In this document: positions 36,429 to 44,304 of the stretch, piece after piece
How the letters are laid out: each line of letters opens with the position of its first letter
Position numbering within the stretch: the stretch's first letter is position 1
Source: PoT sp049331405
GTDB lineage: Bacteria > Planctomycetota > Planctomycetia > Isosphaerales > Isosphaeraceae
Direction of reading: 5' to 3'
NCBI RefSeq assembly: GCF_049331405.1
Contig: NZ_CP186274.1
Span: 2,108,001-2,172,000 of the forward strand
DNA length: 64,000 bases
Translations under genes and position numbers: made by a program
Notes under the pieces: model-generated
What the model saw: the letters and a program-made list of their open reading frames with translations, nothing else
Told to the model about the DNA's origin: nothing
Database searches by the model: none

Positions 36429-36432
<4 letters not shown>
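36124..36432 (+). CDS. Small acidic protein of unknown function
   Basis: A 102-residue protein with a His/Asp cluster near the N-terminus (GHDHDHSHEVEE, possible metal contact), a helical middle (SQIFLEMRRQNVELLKVATEVAGF... LKHAIRSIWEIYSEFYTWV) and a very acidic tail (EESDADEEDEEDDD). GGAGGAGAC precedes the ATG. The stop overlaps the GTG start of mtnA (GTGA), so the two are coupled. Family not recognised; it leads the mtnA operon. Confidence 0.65.
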
Positions 36433-37529
<1,097 letters not shown>

Positions 37530-37546
37530 GAGGTCGAGGGTCGACG

Positions 37547-38272
37547 ATGGATCCGAAGCACCTCGAGGAGTTGATCGCCGTCGAGCGCGGCTACTGGTGG
37601 CACGTCGCCAAGCGCGAGCTCGTCCTCGAGCTACTGCGTCGCTATTTCCCCCCGTCGGCCCGCCTCGTCGAAGGGGGCGTCGGCGGAGGGGCGAATCTGC
37701 TGGCCTATCGAGAGCTCGGCTACGACGTCTCCGGCTTCGACCTGATGCCCGAGGCCGTCGCGCACTGCAAGCACCTCGGCATCGACGACGTCCAGACCCA
37801 CGACCTCGAGCAGCCCTGGCCCGTGAAGAACGGGCCCGCCCGCGTCGTCGTCCTGCTCGATGTGATTGAGCATGTCGCCGATCCGGTCAAGGTGCTCAAG
37901 AACGCGTCAGACATCCTCGACGAGAAGGGGGGGATCCTCGTGACCGTCCCCGCGATCCCGGCGCTCCTCGGCCCCTGGGATCGGATGCTCGGGCACTACC
38001 GCCGCTACTCGCGCAAACTCCTCCGCGAGCACGCCGGGGCCGCGGGACTTCGGGTCACCTGGCTCTCGTCCTGGAATGCGTTCACACTGCCGCCGGCGAT
38101 CGTCGTGCGAACCCTCGAGCGAATGGGGCGGGCGAGGGGGTCGGCCGAGTTCCCCAAGGTCTCCCCGGCGGTGAACCACACGCTGATCAACCTGGCGAGG
38201 ATCGAGCGGGGCCTCATCCGGACCACCGGCCTGCCGGTCGGGCTCTCGCTGGTCGGAGTGCTCAAGCGATGA
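37547..38272 (+). CDS. Class I SAM-dependent methyltransferase
   Basis: A 241-residue methyltransferase. The SAM-binding motif I is LVEGGVGGGANL (E-x-G-x-G-x-G near residue 42), followed by the acidic Asp at the end of strand 2 (SGFDLMPEA) and a motif IV-like VVLLDVIEHVADP. The C-terminal part (HYRRYSRKLLREHAGAAGLRV) is typical of methyltransferases acting on lipids or sugars and often found next to glycosyltransferases. The stop overlaps the ATG of the next GT2 gene (ATGA), so a joint role in modifying a lipid-linked sugar is likely. Acceptor unknown. Confidence 0.85.
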   Translation: MDPKHLEELIAVERGYWWHVAKRELVLELLRRYFPPSARLVEGGVGGGANLLAYRELGYDVSGFDLMPEAVAHCKHLGIDDVQTHDLEQPWPVKNGPARVVVLLDVIEHVADPVKVLKNASDILDEKGGILVTVPAIPALLGPWDRMLGHYRRYSRKLLREHAGAAGLRVTWLSSWNAFTLPPAIVVRTLERMGRARGSAEFPKVSPAVNHTLINLARIERGLIRTTGLPVGLSLVGVLKR

Positions 38273-39258
38273 GCCACGGGTCGAGCCCAGGGCGAGGACG
38301 CATCCCTTCGCTGATCTCGATCGTGCTGCCGGTCTACAATGAGAAGGATGTCCTCGACACCCTCACGCGTGAGATCGAGTCGGCCGTCTCCGACAGCGGC
38401 TCCCCCGCCGAGTTGATCTTCGTCGACGACGGCTCCCGCGACGGCAGCGGCGCCATCCTCGACCGGCTCGCCTCGGCGAATCCTCGAATCCGTGTCCTGC
38501 ACCTCTCGCGCAACTTCGGCCACCAGGCGGCACTCCAGGCGGGGCTCTCGCATGCGGCCGGGAATGTCGTCATCGTCATGGACTCCGACCTCCAGGACGA
38601 CCCGAGGGCGATCCTCCGGTTCCTCGAGAAGTGGGAAGAGGGCTTCGACGTCGTCTACGCGATCCGGACCGCCCGCAAGGAGAGCCCGCCCAAACGCCTG
38701 CTCTTCCACCTCTTCTACCGACTCCTGAACCTGATCGCCCGGATCCCGATGCCATCCGACGCCGGCAACTTCGGCTTGATGGATCGCCGGGTCGCCGACG
38801 AGATCGTCCGCCTGCTCGACCGCGACCGCTACTTCGCCGGCCTGCGGAGCTGGGTCGGCTTCCGTCAGACCGGCGTGGAGGTCGCACGAGGCCAGCGCTA
38901 CGACGACCGGCCTCGGGTGTCGTTGTTCGGGCTCGTCCGCCTGGCGAAGAGTGCGATCTTCTCGTTCTCGACCTTCCCGCTGATGGTCTTCTACGCGATC
39001 GGCTCGCTGTCGATGGCCGTCTTCCTCGGGCTCGCGACCTTCACGCTCTACCACAAGCTGTTTACGGGGCTGGCGATCCCGGGTTGGACCTCGATCACGA
39101 TGGTCTCGAGCTTCTTCGGGGCGATGAATGCCCTGGGGATCGCGGTGCTCGGCGAATACGTGATCCGCATTTATGAACAGGTCCGATCCCGGCCGCTCTA
39201 CCTCGTCGAGCGCAAGGTGAATTTCGAGCCCAACCCGGAGAATCCGGGCGATTTCTGA
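38269..39258 (+). CDS. Family 2 glycosyltransferase with C-terminal membrane segments
   Basis: A 329-residue GT2 of the polyprenyl-phosphate sugar synthase type (GtrB/dolichol-phosphate-mannose synthase-like). SIVLPVYNEKDVLD (near 18), FVDDGSRDGS (DDG nucleotide-binding, near 49), DSDLQDDP (metal-binding DxD, near 104) and the two C-terminal transmembrane helices (about 228-250 and 265-290) define it. It transfers a sugar from a nucleotide donor to a lipid carrier at the cytoplasmic face; which sugar is unknown. Translationally coupled to the methyltransferase. Confidence 0.88.
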   Translation: MSHGSSPGRGRIPSLISIVLPVYNEKDVLDTLTREIESAVSDSGSPAELIFVDDGSRDGSGAILDRLASANPRIRVLHLSRNFGHQAALQAGLSHAAGNVVIVMDSDLQDDPRAILRFLEKWEEGFDVVYAIRTARKESPPKRLLFHLFYRLLNLIARIPMPSDAGNFGLMDRRVADEIVRLLDRDRYFAGLRSWVGFRQTGVEVARGQRYDDRPRVSLFGLVRLAKSAIFSFSTFPLMVFYAIGSLSMAVFLGLATFTLYHKLFTGLAIPGWTSITMVSSFFGAMNALGIAVLGEYVIRIYEQVRSRPLYLVERKVNFEPNPENPGDF

Positions 39259-39354
39259 TCGCGGGCCGAGACTTCCGGCACCGTCTGGGCTGTGTTAGCA
39301 TTTTGGGCCGAGGCCCGATCGCAGGCTGTTCGCCAGTAACCGAGAGATTTGAGC

Positions 39355-39666
39355 ATGCTCGCGCATAACGTGTACTTCACCTTGAAAGATGCCTCCGAAG
39401 CCAGCATCGAGAAGATGGTCACCGCGTGCAAGACCTACCTCGCCGACCATCCCGGCGTGGTCTTCTTCGCGTGCGGCACGCTCGAGCCGGAGCTGAACCG
39501 GCCGGTGAACGTGGTCGATTACCACGTCGCCCTGCACGTCGTCTTCGACTCCCGGGCGTCGCACGACCTCTACCAGGAGGCCCCGCTGCACAAGAAGTTC
39601 ATCGAAGAAAACCGCGACAACTGGGGCACCGTCCGCGTGTTCGACTCGATCGTCGCGTCGGCCTGA
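39355..39666 (+). CDS. Dabb-domain (stress-responsive A/B barrel) protein
   Basis: A 103-residue ferredoxin-fold protein: MLAHNVYFTLKD..., VDYHVALHVVFDSRASHDLYQEAPLHKKFIEE. This matches the Dabb family of small dimeric barrel proteins of poorly known function. The ATG at 39355 was chosen (a TTG six bases upstream is also in frame). It is followed by a clear terminator at 39694-39729 shared with the convergent sulfate gene. Confidence 0.85.
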   Translation: MLAHNVYFTLKDASEASIEKMVTACKTYLADHPGVVFFACGTLEPELNRPVNVVDYHVALHVVFDSRASHDLYQEAPLHKKFIEENRDNWGTVRVFDSIVASA

Positions 39667-39693
39667 GATCTGGATTTCCATCGCAGAAATGAA

Positions 39694-39729
39694 CCGAGGC
39701 CGGGGGACCCAACAGTCCCCCGGCCTCGG
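39694..39729 (+). terminator. Rho-independent terminator after the Dabb gene
   Basis: Perfect 15-bp stem (CCGAGGCCGGGGGAC / GTCCCCCGGCCTCGG) with a 6-nt loop, then CTGTTTTCG. It stands between the convergent Dabb and ATP sulfurylase genes and may serve both. Confidence 0.85.
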
Positions 39730-39758
39730 CTGTTTTCGTCAGTAGCCTTCGTCTTGCC

Positions 39759-41504
39759 TCAGCCCGAGATGTGGCCGTGGGGCAGGATGTATCCCAGGGA
39801 CAGCAGGGCATCGATGATCTTATCGACGCACTCCTGCACCCCTTGCCGGCTCGTGTCGAGGGTGACCTCGGGGTTGAGCGGAGGCTCGTAGGGATCATCG
39901 ACGCCCGTGAATCCCTTGATCTCGCCGGCTCGGGCCTTGGCGTAGAGGCCCTTCACGTCGCGCTGCTCGCAGACGGCGATCGGCGTGTCGCAGAAGACCT
40001 CGACGAAGTTCCCCTTCGACATCCTGCGGGCGTTGTCGCGGGTCTCGCGATAGGGGCTTATGACCGAGCAGAGCGTCGTCCCGCCGTGCTGCGCGACCAA
40101 CCCCGCAACATACCCGACGCGGTTGATGTTGGCGTCGCGGTCTTCCTTGCTGAAGCTCAACCCCTTGGAGAGATGCGTGCGGATCTCGTCGCCATCGAGC
40201 AGCGAGACATTCCGCCCGAACTCGGCCAGGCGCTCGACCAGGGCATGGGCCACGGTGCTCTTGCCCGAGCCCGAGAGCCCCGTGAACCAGAGGGTCATGC
40301 CCTGGCGGAACTTCGGCGGGTGGGTCTCGTTGAGGATCTCGGCCACCGCAGGACGGGTGAACCACTCGGGGAGTTGGAGCCCCTTCGAGAGATAATCGTC
40401 CACAGCCTGGGCACCGTGGATCTCGGCCGTCGCGGCACCGGGCGGAACCTCTTCGATCGGTGTGTAGCGGCCCTCGTCGGGCAGGTAGACCAGCCTCTGG
40501 GCCTCGACCATCATCACGCCGATCTCATCGGCATTCGCGGCCAAGACTTCCTGTGCGGCGTCGTGGGCATAGAACGGTTTGCCGCCGCTATCGACGCCGG
40601 CTCCCGCATGGTCGTGCCCGACGATCAGGTGCGAGCAGCCGTAGTTGCGACGGATGATCGCGTGCAGGAGCACCTCGCGCGGCCCCGCCAGGCGCGTGGC
40701 CATCGGCAGGAGGCTCAGGACGGCCGAGTTCTTCTCGTAGTAGTTATCCACAAGGGCCCGATAGCAGCGAACCCGGGTGAAGTGGTCGACGTCGCCGGGC
40801 CTCGTCATGCCGACGACCGGGTGGATCAGGAGCCCGCCGCCGACCTGCTCGGCCGCGCGCTTGGTGAGTTCTTCCTGGGCGCGGTGCAGGGGGTTGCGGA
40901 TGTGGAAGGCGACGACCTTCGACCAGCCGAGCCCTTTGAATCGCTCGCGAAGTTCCCGGGGCGTCTTGCGGAGGTCGACGAAATCAAAGTGGGGAGGCGT
41001 GCGGAGGACTTCCAGCCGCCCGGCGGCATAATGACTCGCCTGCCGCTCCAACTGGGCGACGGAGGGATGCCTGGCGTCGGTCGAGCCATAGGCTCCCCTC
41101 GCCTCGGCCTGCTTGTCGTAGGCGAAGATCTCCTCGACGTGGAGAAACGCGAGGAGGTTGCCGTAGACGTCCCGCAGGGCGATCGGCCGGCCTTCCTCGA
41201 CGCCGTCACCGGGCGTGACGTGCAAGGTGATGGGCAGGGGCCAGAGGGTGCCGTCGACGAGCCGACCTTCGGCCACGACGCGGTCATAGTCCGCCTTGCC
41301 CAGGAACCCCTTGAGCGGCGAGAAGCTGCCAACCGCCAGCAATTCGAGGTCGCAGAGTCCACGCTCGTCCAGGGTCAGGCTCGCGAAGTCCTTCGACGTG
41401 GCCTTCATCTCGGCGGCACGCGTCTCGTCGACGATCAGATCGACCAGCGAACCGCCATAAGGGCTGTTGAGTCCGGCGGCGTCGGGAGAGTTCGAAGCGG
41501 CGAT
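39759..41504 (-). CDS. Bifunctional sulfate adenylyltransferase / APS kinase, probable ATC start
   Basis: Activates sulfate: ATP sulfurylase makes APS from sulfate and ATP, APS kinase then makes PAPS. The C-terminal domain has P-loop GLSGSGKST (409-417, counting from the ATC) and the rest of an intact APS kinase. The ATP sulfurylase domain has RNPLHRAQ (HxxH is HxxQ: His 207, Gln 210) and GHDHAGAG. The first ATG (41406-41408) would cut off the conserved N-terminus: the 32 codons upstream read LNSPYGGSLVDLIV, matching the PHGGxLV opening of ATP sulfurylases. There is no ATG, GTG or TTG in that frame, but AAGGAG stands 7 nt before an ATC at 41502-41504, proposed here as start. If ATC is not used, the gene is 39759-41408. 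Last gene of the sulfate operon. Confidence 0.85.
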   Translation of the reverse strand: MAASNSPDAAGLNSPYGGSLVDLIVDETRAAEMKATSKDFASLTLDERGLCDLELLAVGSFSPLKGFLGKADYDRVVAEGRLVDGTLWPLPITLHVTPGDGVEEGRPIALRDVYGNLLAFLHVEEIFAYDKQAEARGAYGSTDARHPSVAQLERQASHYAAGRLEVLRTPPHFDFVDLRKTPRELRERFKGLGWSKVVAFHIRNPLHRAQEELTKRAAEQVGGGLLIHPVVGMTRPGDVDHFTRVRCYRALVDNYYEKNSAVLSLLPMATRLAGPREVLLHAIIRRNYGCSHLIVGHDHAGAGVDSGGKPFYAHDAAQEVLAANADEIGVMMVEAQRLVYLPDEGRYTPIEEVPPGAATAEIHGAQAVDDYLSKGLQLPEWFTRPAVAEILNETHPPKFRQGMTLWFTGLSGSGKSTVAHALVERLAEFGRNVSLLDGDEIRTHLSKGLSFSKEDRDANINRVGYVAGLVAQHGGTTLCSVISPYRETRDNARRMSKGNFVEVFCDTPIAVCEQRDVKGLYAKARAGEIKGFTGVDDPYEPPLNPEVTLDTSRQGVQECVDKIIDALLSLGYILPHGHISG

Positions 41505-41633
41505 CGTCGGACTCCTTTCGAGGTGGAAGAACCCTGACCGGGCGAAGGGCTGCCCGCCTTTATCTCTAGGTGGGATAGCCCGCCGGTTCTTGTTCGCGAG
41601 CCGATCAGCAAGAAGGCAACCACCGACGGCGCG

Positions 41634-42044
41634 TCAGATCACCCATTCATCGGGCGAGGTGCGATCGGCGAGTTGGGCGATGGTCGTGCGGTCGAGCACG
41701 GAGCGTTCGGCGGCTCGGACGTCTTCCCAGACGTTGGCCAGGACCCGGGCCGCCGGCTCGAGGGCGGTCCTCGGCGGTCCTTCCGGCCCGTCGATCGCGG
41801 TCAGGACCTCGCCCAGGGAGATTCCCGACGCCTCGCGGGCCAGCCGATAGCCTCCCGCCGCGCCCCGGGTGCTCGTCACCAGGCCGGCCCCCTTGAGCTG
41901 GAGGAGGATCTGCACGAGATAGCGTTCGGGGATGCCGTGCGACTCGGAGATCTCGCGGATCCGGATCGGGGGGTCGCTGGGCCGTTGCCTCGCCAGGGCC
42001 AGGACCGCCAGACAGGCATACTCGGCCTTCGCGGAGACTTTCAT
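41634..42044 (-). CDS. Rrf2 family transcriptional regulator
   Basis: A 136-residue winged-helix regulator. The opening MKVSAKAEYACLAVLAL and the recognition block IREISESHGIPERYLVQILLQLKGAGLVTSTRGAAGGYRLAR are typical of Rrf2. It lacks the three cysteines that hold the Fe-S cluster in IscR (the only Cys is at residue 11), so it resembles CymR-like members that control sulfur metabolism. It lies between cysH and the ATP sulfurylase gene, so sulfur status is the likely signal and this operon the likely target. The ATG at 42044 is the family start; a longer start at 42086 adds 14 unconserved residues. Confidence 0.87.
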   Translation of the reverse strand: MKVSAKAEYACLAVLALARQRPSDPPIRIREISESHGIPERYLVQILLQLKGAGLVTSTRGAAGGYRLAREASGISLGEVLTAIDGPEGPPRTALEPAARVLANVWEDVRAAERSVLDRTTIAQLADRTSPDEWVI

Positions 42045-42210
42045 GGCATATGGTCCCGGCCAGCTTGCGCCGGCCTCGGGAATCATCCCCCGGGGTTAAG
42101 TCGACAGTTCCTCGCCCGGGCCGCTCTCGGCCTCATCTCCGAGGCTAGCGACCAGGAGGGCGAGGTGGACTTCGGTCGACCCAAATCGATCGACCGACCC
42201 CAAGAGGATA

Positions 42211-42933
42211 TCAGAGTTGGCTGCTGTCGAGCGAGTGCAGACCGCACTCGGTCTTGGCCTGGCCCGCCCAGCGGCCCGCGCGTTCGTCCGACTCGCCGGG
42301 GCGGACGGCCCGGGTGCAGGGCCAGCAACCGATGGAGGGATAGCCCTGGTCGTGCAGCGGGTTGTAGGGGATGTTGTTCGAGACCACATACGCCCAGACG
42401 TCGCGGTGGGTCCACGAGAGGAGCGGGTTGACCTTCACCAGGCCAAACTTGCCGTCCCAACCCACCACGTCGGCCTTGGCCCGATGCGCCGACTGATCGG
42501 CACGGATCGAGGAGATCCAGGCGTCATACCCGGCAACCGCACGCCGCAGGGGGATGATCTTGCGGTCGAAGCAGCACTGATCCGGCTGATTGACGTAGAG
42601 CGGCCCCTGGTTCTTGGCCTCGTACTCGGCGACCGTCATGTCGGGCTGGACCAGCTCGACCTCGATCCCGTAGGCCTCGGCGATGCGGTCGCGAAGCCGG
42701 AGGGTCTCGGGGAACTGGTACCCGGTGTCGAGGTTGAAGACCCGGACGCGGGGCTCGATCTCCGAGAGCATGTGCAGGATCGCACAGCCTTCGGGGCCGA
42801 AGGCCGTCGCCATCGTCAGCTTGGGGAAGAACGTCTCGACCGCCCACTCCAGGATCTGATGAGGAGTAGCTTTCTTGAGACGCAGGTTCGTTTCAGTCCA
42901 GTCAGGGCGGGTCAACGTCTCGGCAGAGGACAT
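42211..42933 (-). CDS. cysH: Adenylyl-sulfate (APS) reductase, CysH family
   Basis: Reduces activated sulfate to sulfite. The 240-residue protein has the PP-loop-type start TMATAFGPEGCAILH and the [4Fe-4S] cysteine pattern CC (120-121) and CxxC (203-206), which marks the APS-using branch of CysH; PAPS-specific enzymes lack it. The catalytic Cys is in ECGLH (C230). First gene of the operon cysH - rrf2 - ATP sulfurylase, expressed from a good sigma-70 promoter 40-65 bp upstream. Confidence 0.92.
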   Translation of the reverse strand: MSSAETLTRPDWTETNLRLKKATPHQILEWAVETFFPKLTMATAFGPEGCAILHMLSEIEPRVRVFNLDTGYQFPETLRLRDRIAEAYGIEVELVQPDMTVAEYEAKNQGPLYVNQPDQCCFDRKIIPLRRAVAGYDAWISSIRADQSAHRAKADVVGWDGKFGLVKVNPLLSWTHRDVWAYVVSNNIPYNPLHDQGYPSIGCWPCTRAVRPGESDERAGRWAGQAKTECGLHSLDSSQL

Positions 42934-42963
42934 GGCGACTGTATTTCCCCTTTCCAGTTGAAT

Positions 42964-43043
42964 CCGACCTATCTTACAGAGAATGGTGAACTAAGTCAAC
43001 TTCGCAGGGATTCCTCGACACGCAAGCTGCGAATATAGGTCGG
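42964..43043. promoter_or_regulatory. Paired CCGACCTAT sites flanking the sulfate promoter (possible operator)
   Basis: CCGACCTAT at 42964-42972 and its exact inverse ATAGGTCGG at 43035-43043. The first overlaps the -10 element and start site; the second is about 36 bp upstream of the -35. This is a sensible arrangement for a repressor, most simply the Rrf2 protein of the same operon. Confidence 0.45.
42971..42999 (-). promoter_or_regulatory. Sigma-70 promoter of the sulfate operon
   Basis: On the minus strand: -35 TTGACT (42994-42999), a 17-bp spacer, and -10 TAAGAT (42971-42976). The start of transcription would be near 42964, about 30 nt before the cysH ATG. Confidence 0.75.
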
Positions 43044-43413
43044 TTTAAGTTCATGGAAGGAAGTTTGGTGCGAACGAGTCGAGGCGTGCCGCTCGCCGGG
43101 ATGAGTCAATGGCAATCGAGGAGAGCCACCTGAACTTCGGCGGCTGGGATGTAGTCGGGAGTGTGTTCAGGGTTCCAGAAACGTTCGACGCCCCAATGAT
43201 AGCGAAGCGTGAAGGCGAGGTGAAAGGGGACGCTCCGCAACCTTCGAAAAGCGGAACCCCGAGGCATCTTCACTGGCCTCGGGGCGTTTCATATCAGCTC
43301 GAACCTATCTCGTCCACGCCCAAGGAGAAGGGACTCTCCGGGGAGGGATCACCTGGCCGATCCTGGCCAAGTAGGAATGCCGACGAAGTCACGACTCAAC
43401 GTTAATTCCAGCC
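43044..43413. other. Intergenic region with ydjY terminator
   Basis: 370 bp. It contains the hairpin at 43257-43284. An open frame of 98 codons on the plus strand (43109-43405) crosses that hairpin, has no ribosome-binding site and was not called. Confidence 0.45.
43257..43284 (-). terminator. Terminator hairpin downstream of the YdjY gene
   Basis: CCCCGAGGC pairs with GCCTCGGGG (9 bp, 10-nt loop). On the minus strand it is followed by TTCCGCTTTTCG, 130 bp after the YdjY-gene stop. On the plus strand CGTTTC follows, so it might act both ways. Confidence 0.55.
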
Positions 43414-44097
43414 TCAAGGCTTCGGGCGGGGCTTCAGGAACATGGTGACGATCGTGCCTCGGGGCGGGATCTTTTCGGTGTTCGCCACGAACGAGCGGTC
43501 GGCGTCGTTGGCCGAGCTGGGGAAGGGGAGGTCGAGAATGGCGTTGGCGAAGTTCGCCACCGTGATGAGGTCGCCGTCGTCGGCGGTGTAGATGACCTTC
43601 TTCGACACCGGGTCGTTCACGAGTTCGCTGCCGGCGAAGACCCAGTCGATCGCCAGGGGTTTCTTGGTCTTCTCGTTGCGGACCCAGGTCCGCGCGTCGG
43701 CCGTGAGGACCTTGTCATCCTCCTTCCACTGCACCTCGATGGCGATGGGAGAGCCGGACGGCGGGGTGAATTTGGGCACGAAGCGGACGGGCTGGCCCGA
43801 CTCGGCTCCGGTCAGGAGCAGGCCGGCGTGGATCTGCCGGGGGACGGCGTCGGTGGCGAGGACCGCCTCGTGTTCCTTGGTACCCTTGAGGCAGAGGAGG
43901 TGCTCCAGCGGCCCTTCTCGCAGGGCGATGCGGGCCCTGATCACGAGTTGCTTGGTCTTGGGGTCGAACCAGAGATGGGGTCCGAGGGGCTTCCAGGTCG
44001 GGTCGGCTTGGAAGGCTTCGGCCGGCTGCGCCGCGGACTTCTCATCGGGCGGTGCCGAGAGGACGAAGGAGGCGAGGAGCGTCAGGGGGACGAACAT
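43414..44097 (-). CDS. Secreted YdjY-domain protein
   Basis: A 227-residue exported protein with a short signal peptide (MFVPLTLLASFVLSAPP). The closing block DDGDLITVANFANAILDLPFPSSAND is the hallmark of the YdjY domain, frequent in planctomycetes and of unknown function. A longer frame to 44220 has no signal sequence and is not supported. AGGGAG is present upstream of the ATG at 44095-44097. The secretin gene ends 208 bp upstream on the same strand, but a terminator lies between. Confidence 0.82.
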   Translation of the reverse strand: MFVPLTLLASFVLSAPPDEKSAAQPAEAFQADPTWKPLGPHLWFDPKTKQLVIRARIALREGPLEHLLCLKGTKEHEAVLATDAVPRQIHAGLLLTGAESGQPVRFVPKFTPPSGSPIAIEVQWKEDDKVLTADARTWVRNEKTKKPLAIDWVFAGSELVNDPVSKKVIYTADDGDLITVANFANAILDLPFPSSANDADRSFVANTEKIPPRGTIVTMFLKPRPKP

Positions 44098-44233
44098 GGT
44101 GTGATTGGCTCCCTTCGATGTCGATCGCGGCTGTCGTAACCCTACCGAGGACCGTCTCACGTCGATCGATCCGACTGTGAGAGACTGGCGTGGCCCGGTT
44201 CTCCCGGTGCGAGGCCTCAAGTAGAAACCAAAA

Positions 44234-44267
44234 CGTCCGCCGAGGAAACGGTGTTCCTCGGCGGACG
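44234..44267 (-). terminator. Rho-independent terminator of the secretin gene
   Basis: Perfect 14-bp stem (CGTCCGCCGAGGAA / TTCCTCGGCGGACG), 6-nt loop, followed on the minus strand by TTTTGGTTT. It lies 38 bp beyond the secretin stop codon. Confidence 0.85.
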
Positions 44268-44304
44268 GTCGCGTGAGAGGCAGGGAAGTTACTGCGACTT
44301 CGGA

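Noticed and set aside
39771..41537. Open frame of about 590 codons on the plus strand opposite the ATP sulfurylase gene.
   Set aside because: Antisense shadow of the sulfurylase/kinase gene.
43109..43405. 98-codon frame on the plus strand.
   Set aside because: It runs through a terminator-like hairpin, has no ribosome-binding site and no motif.
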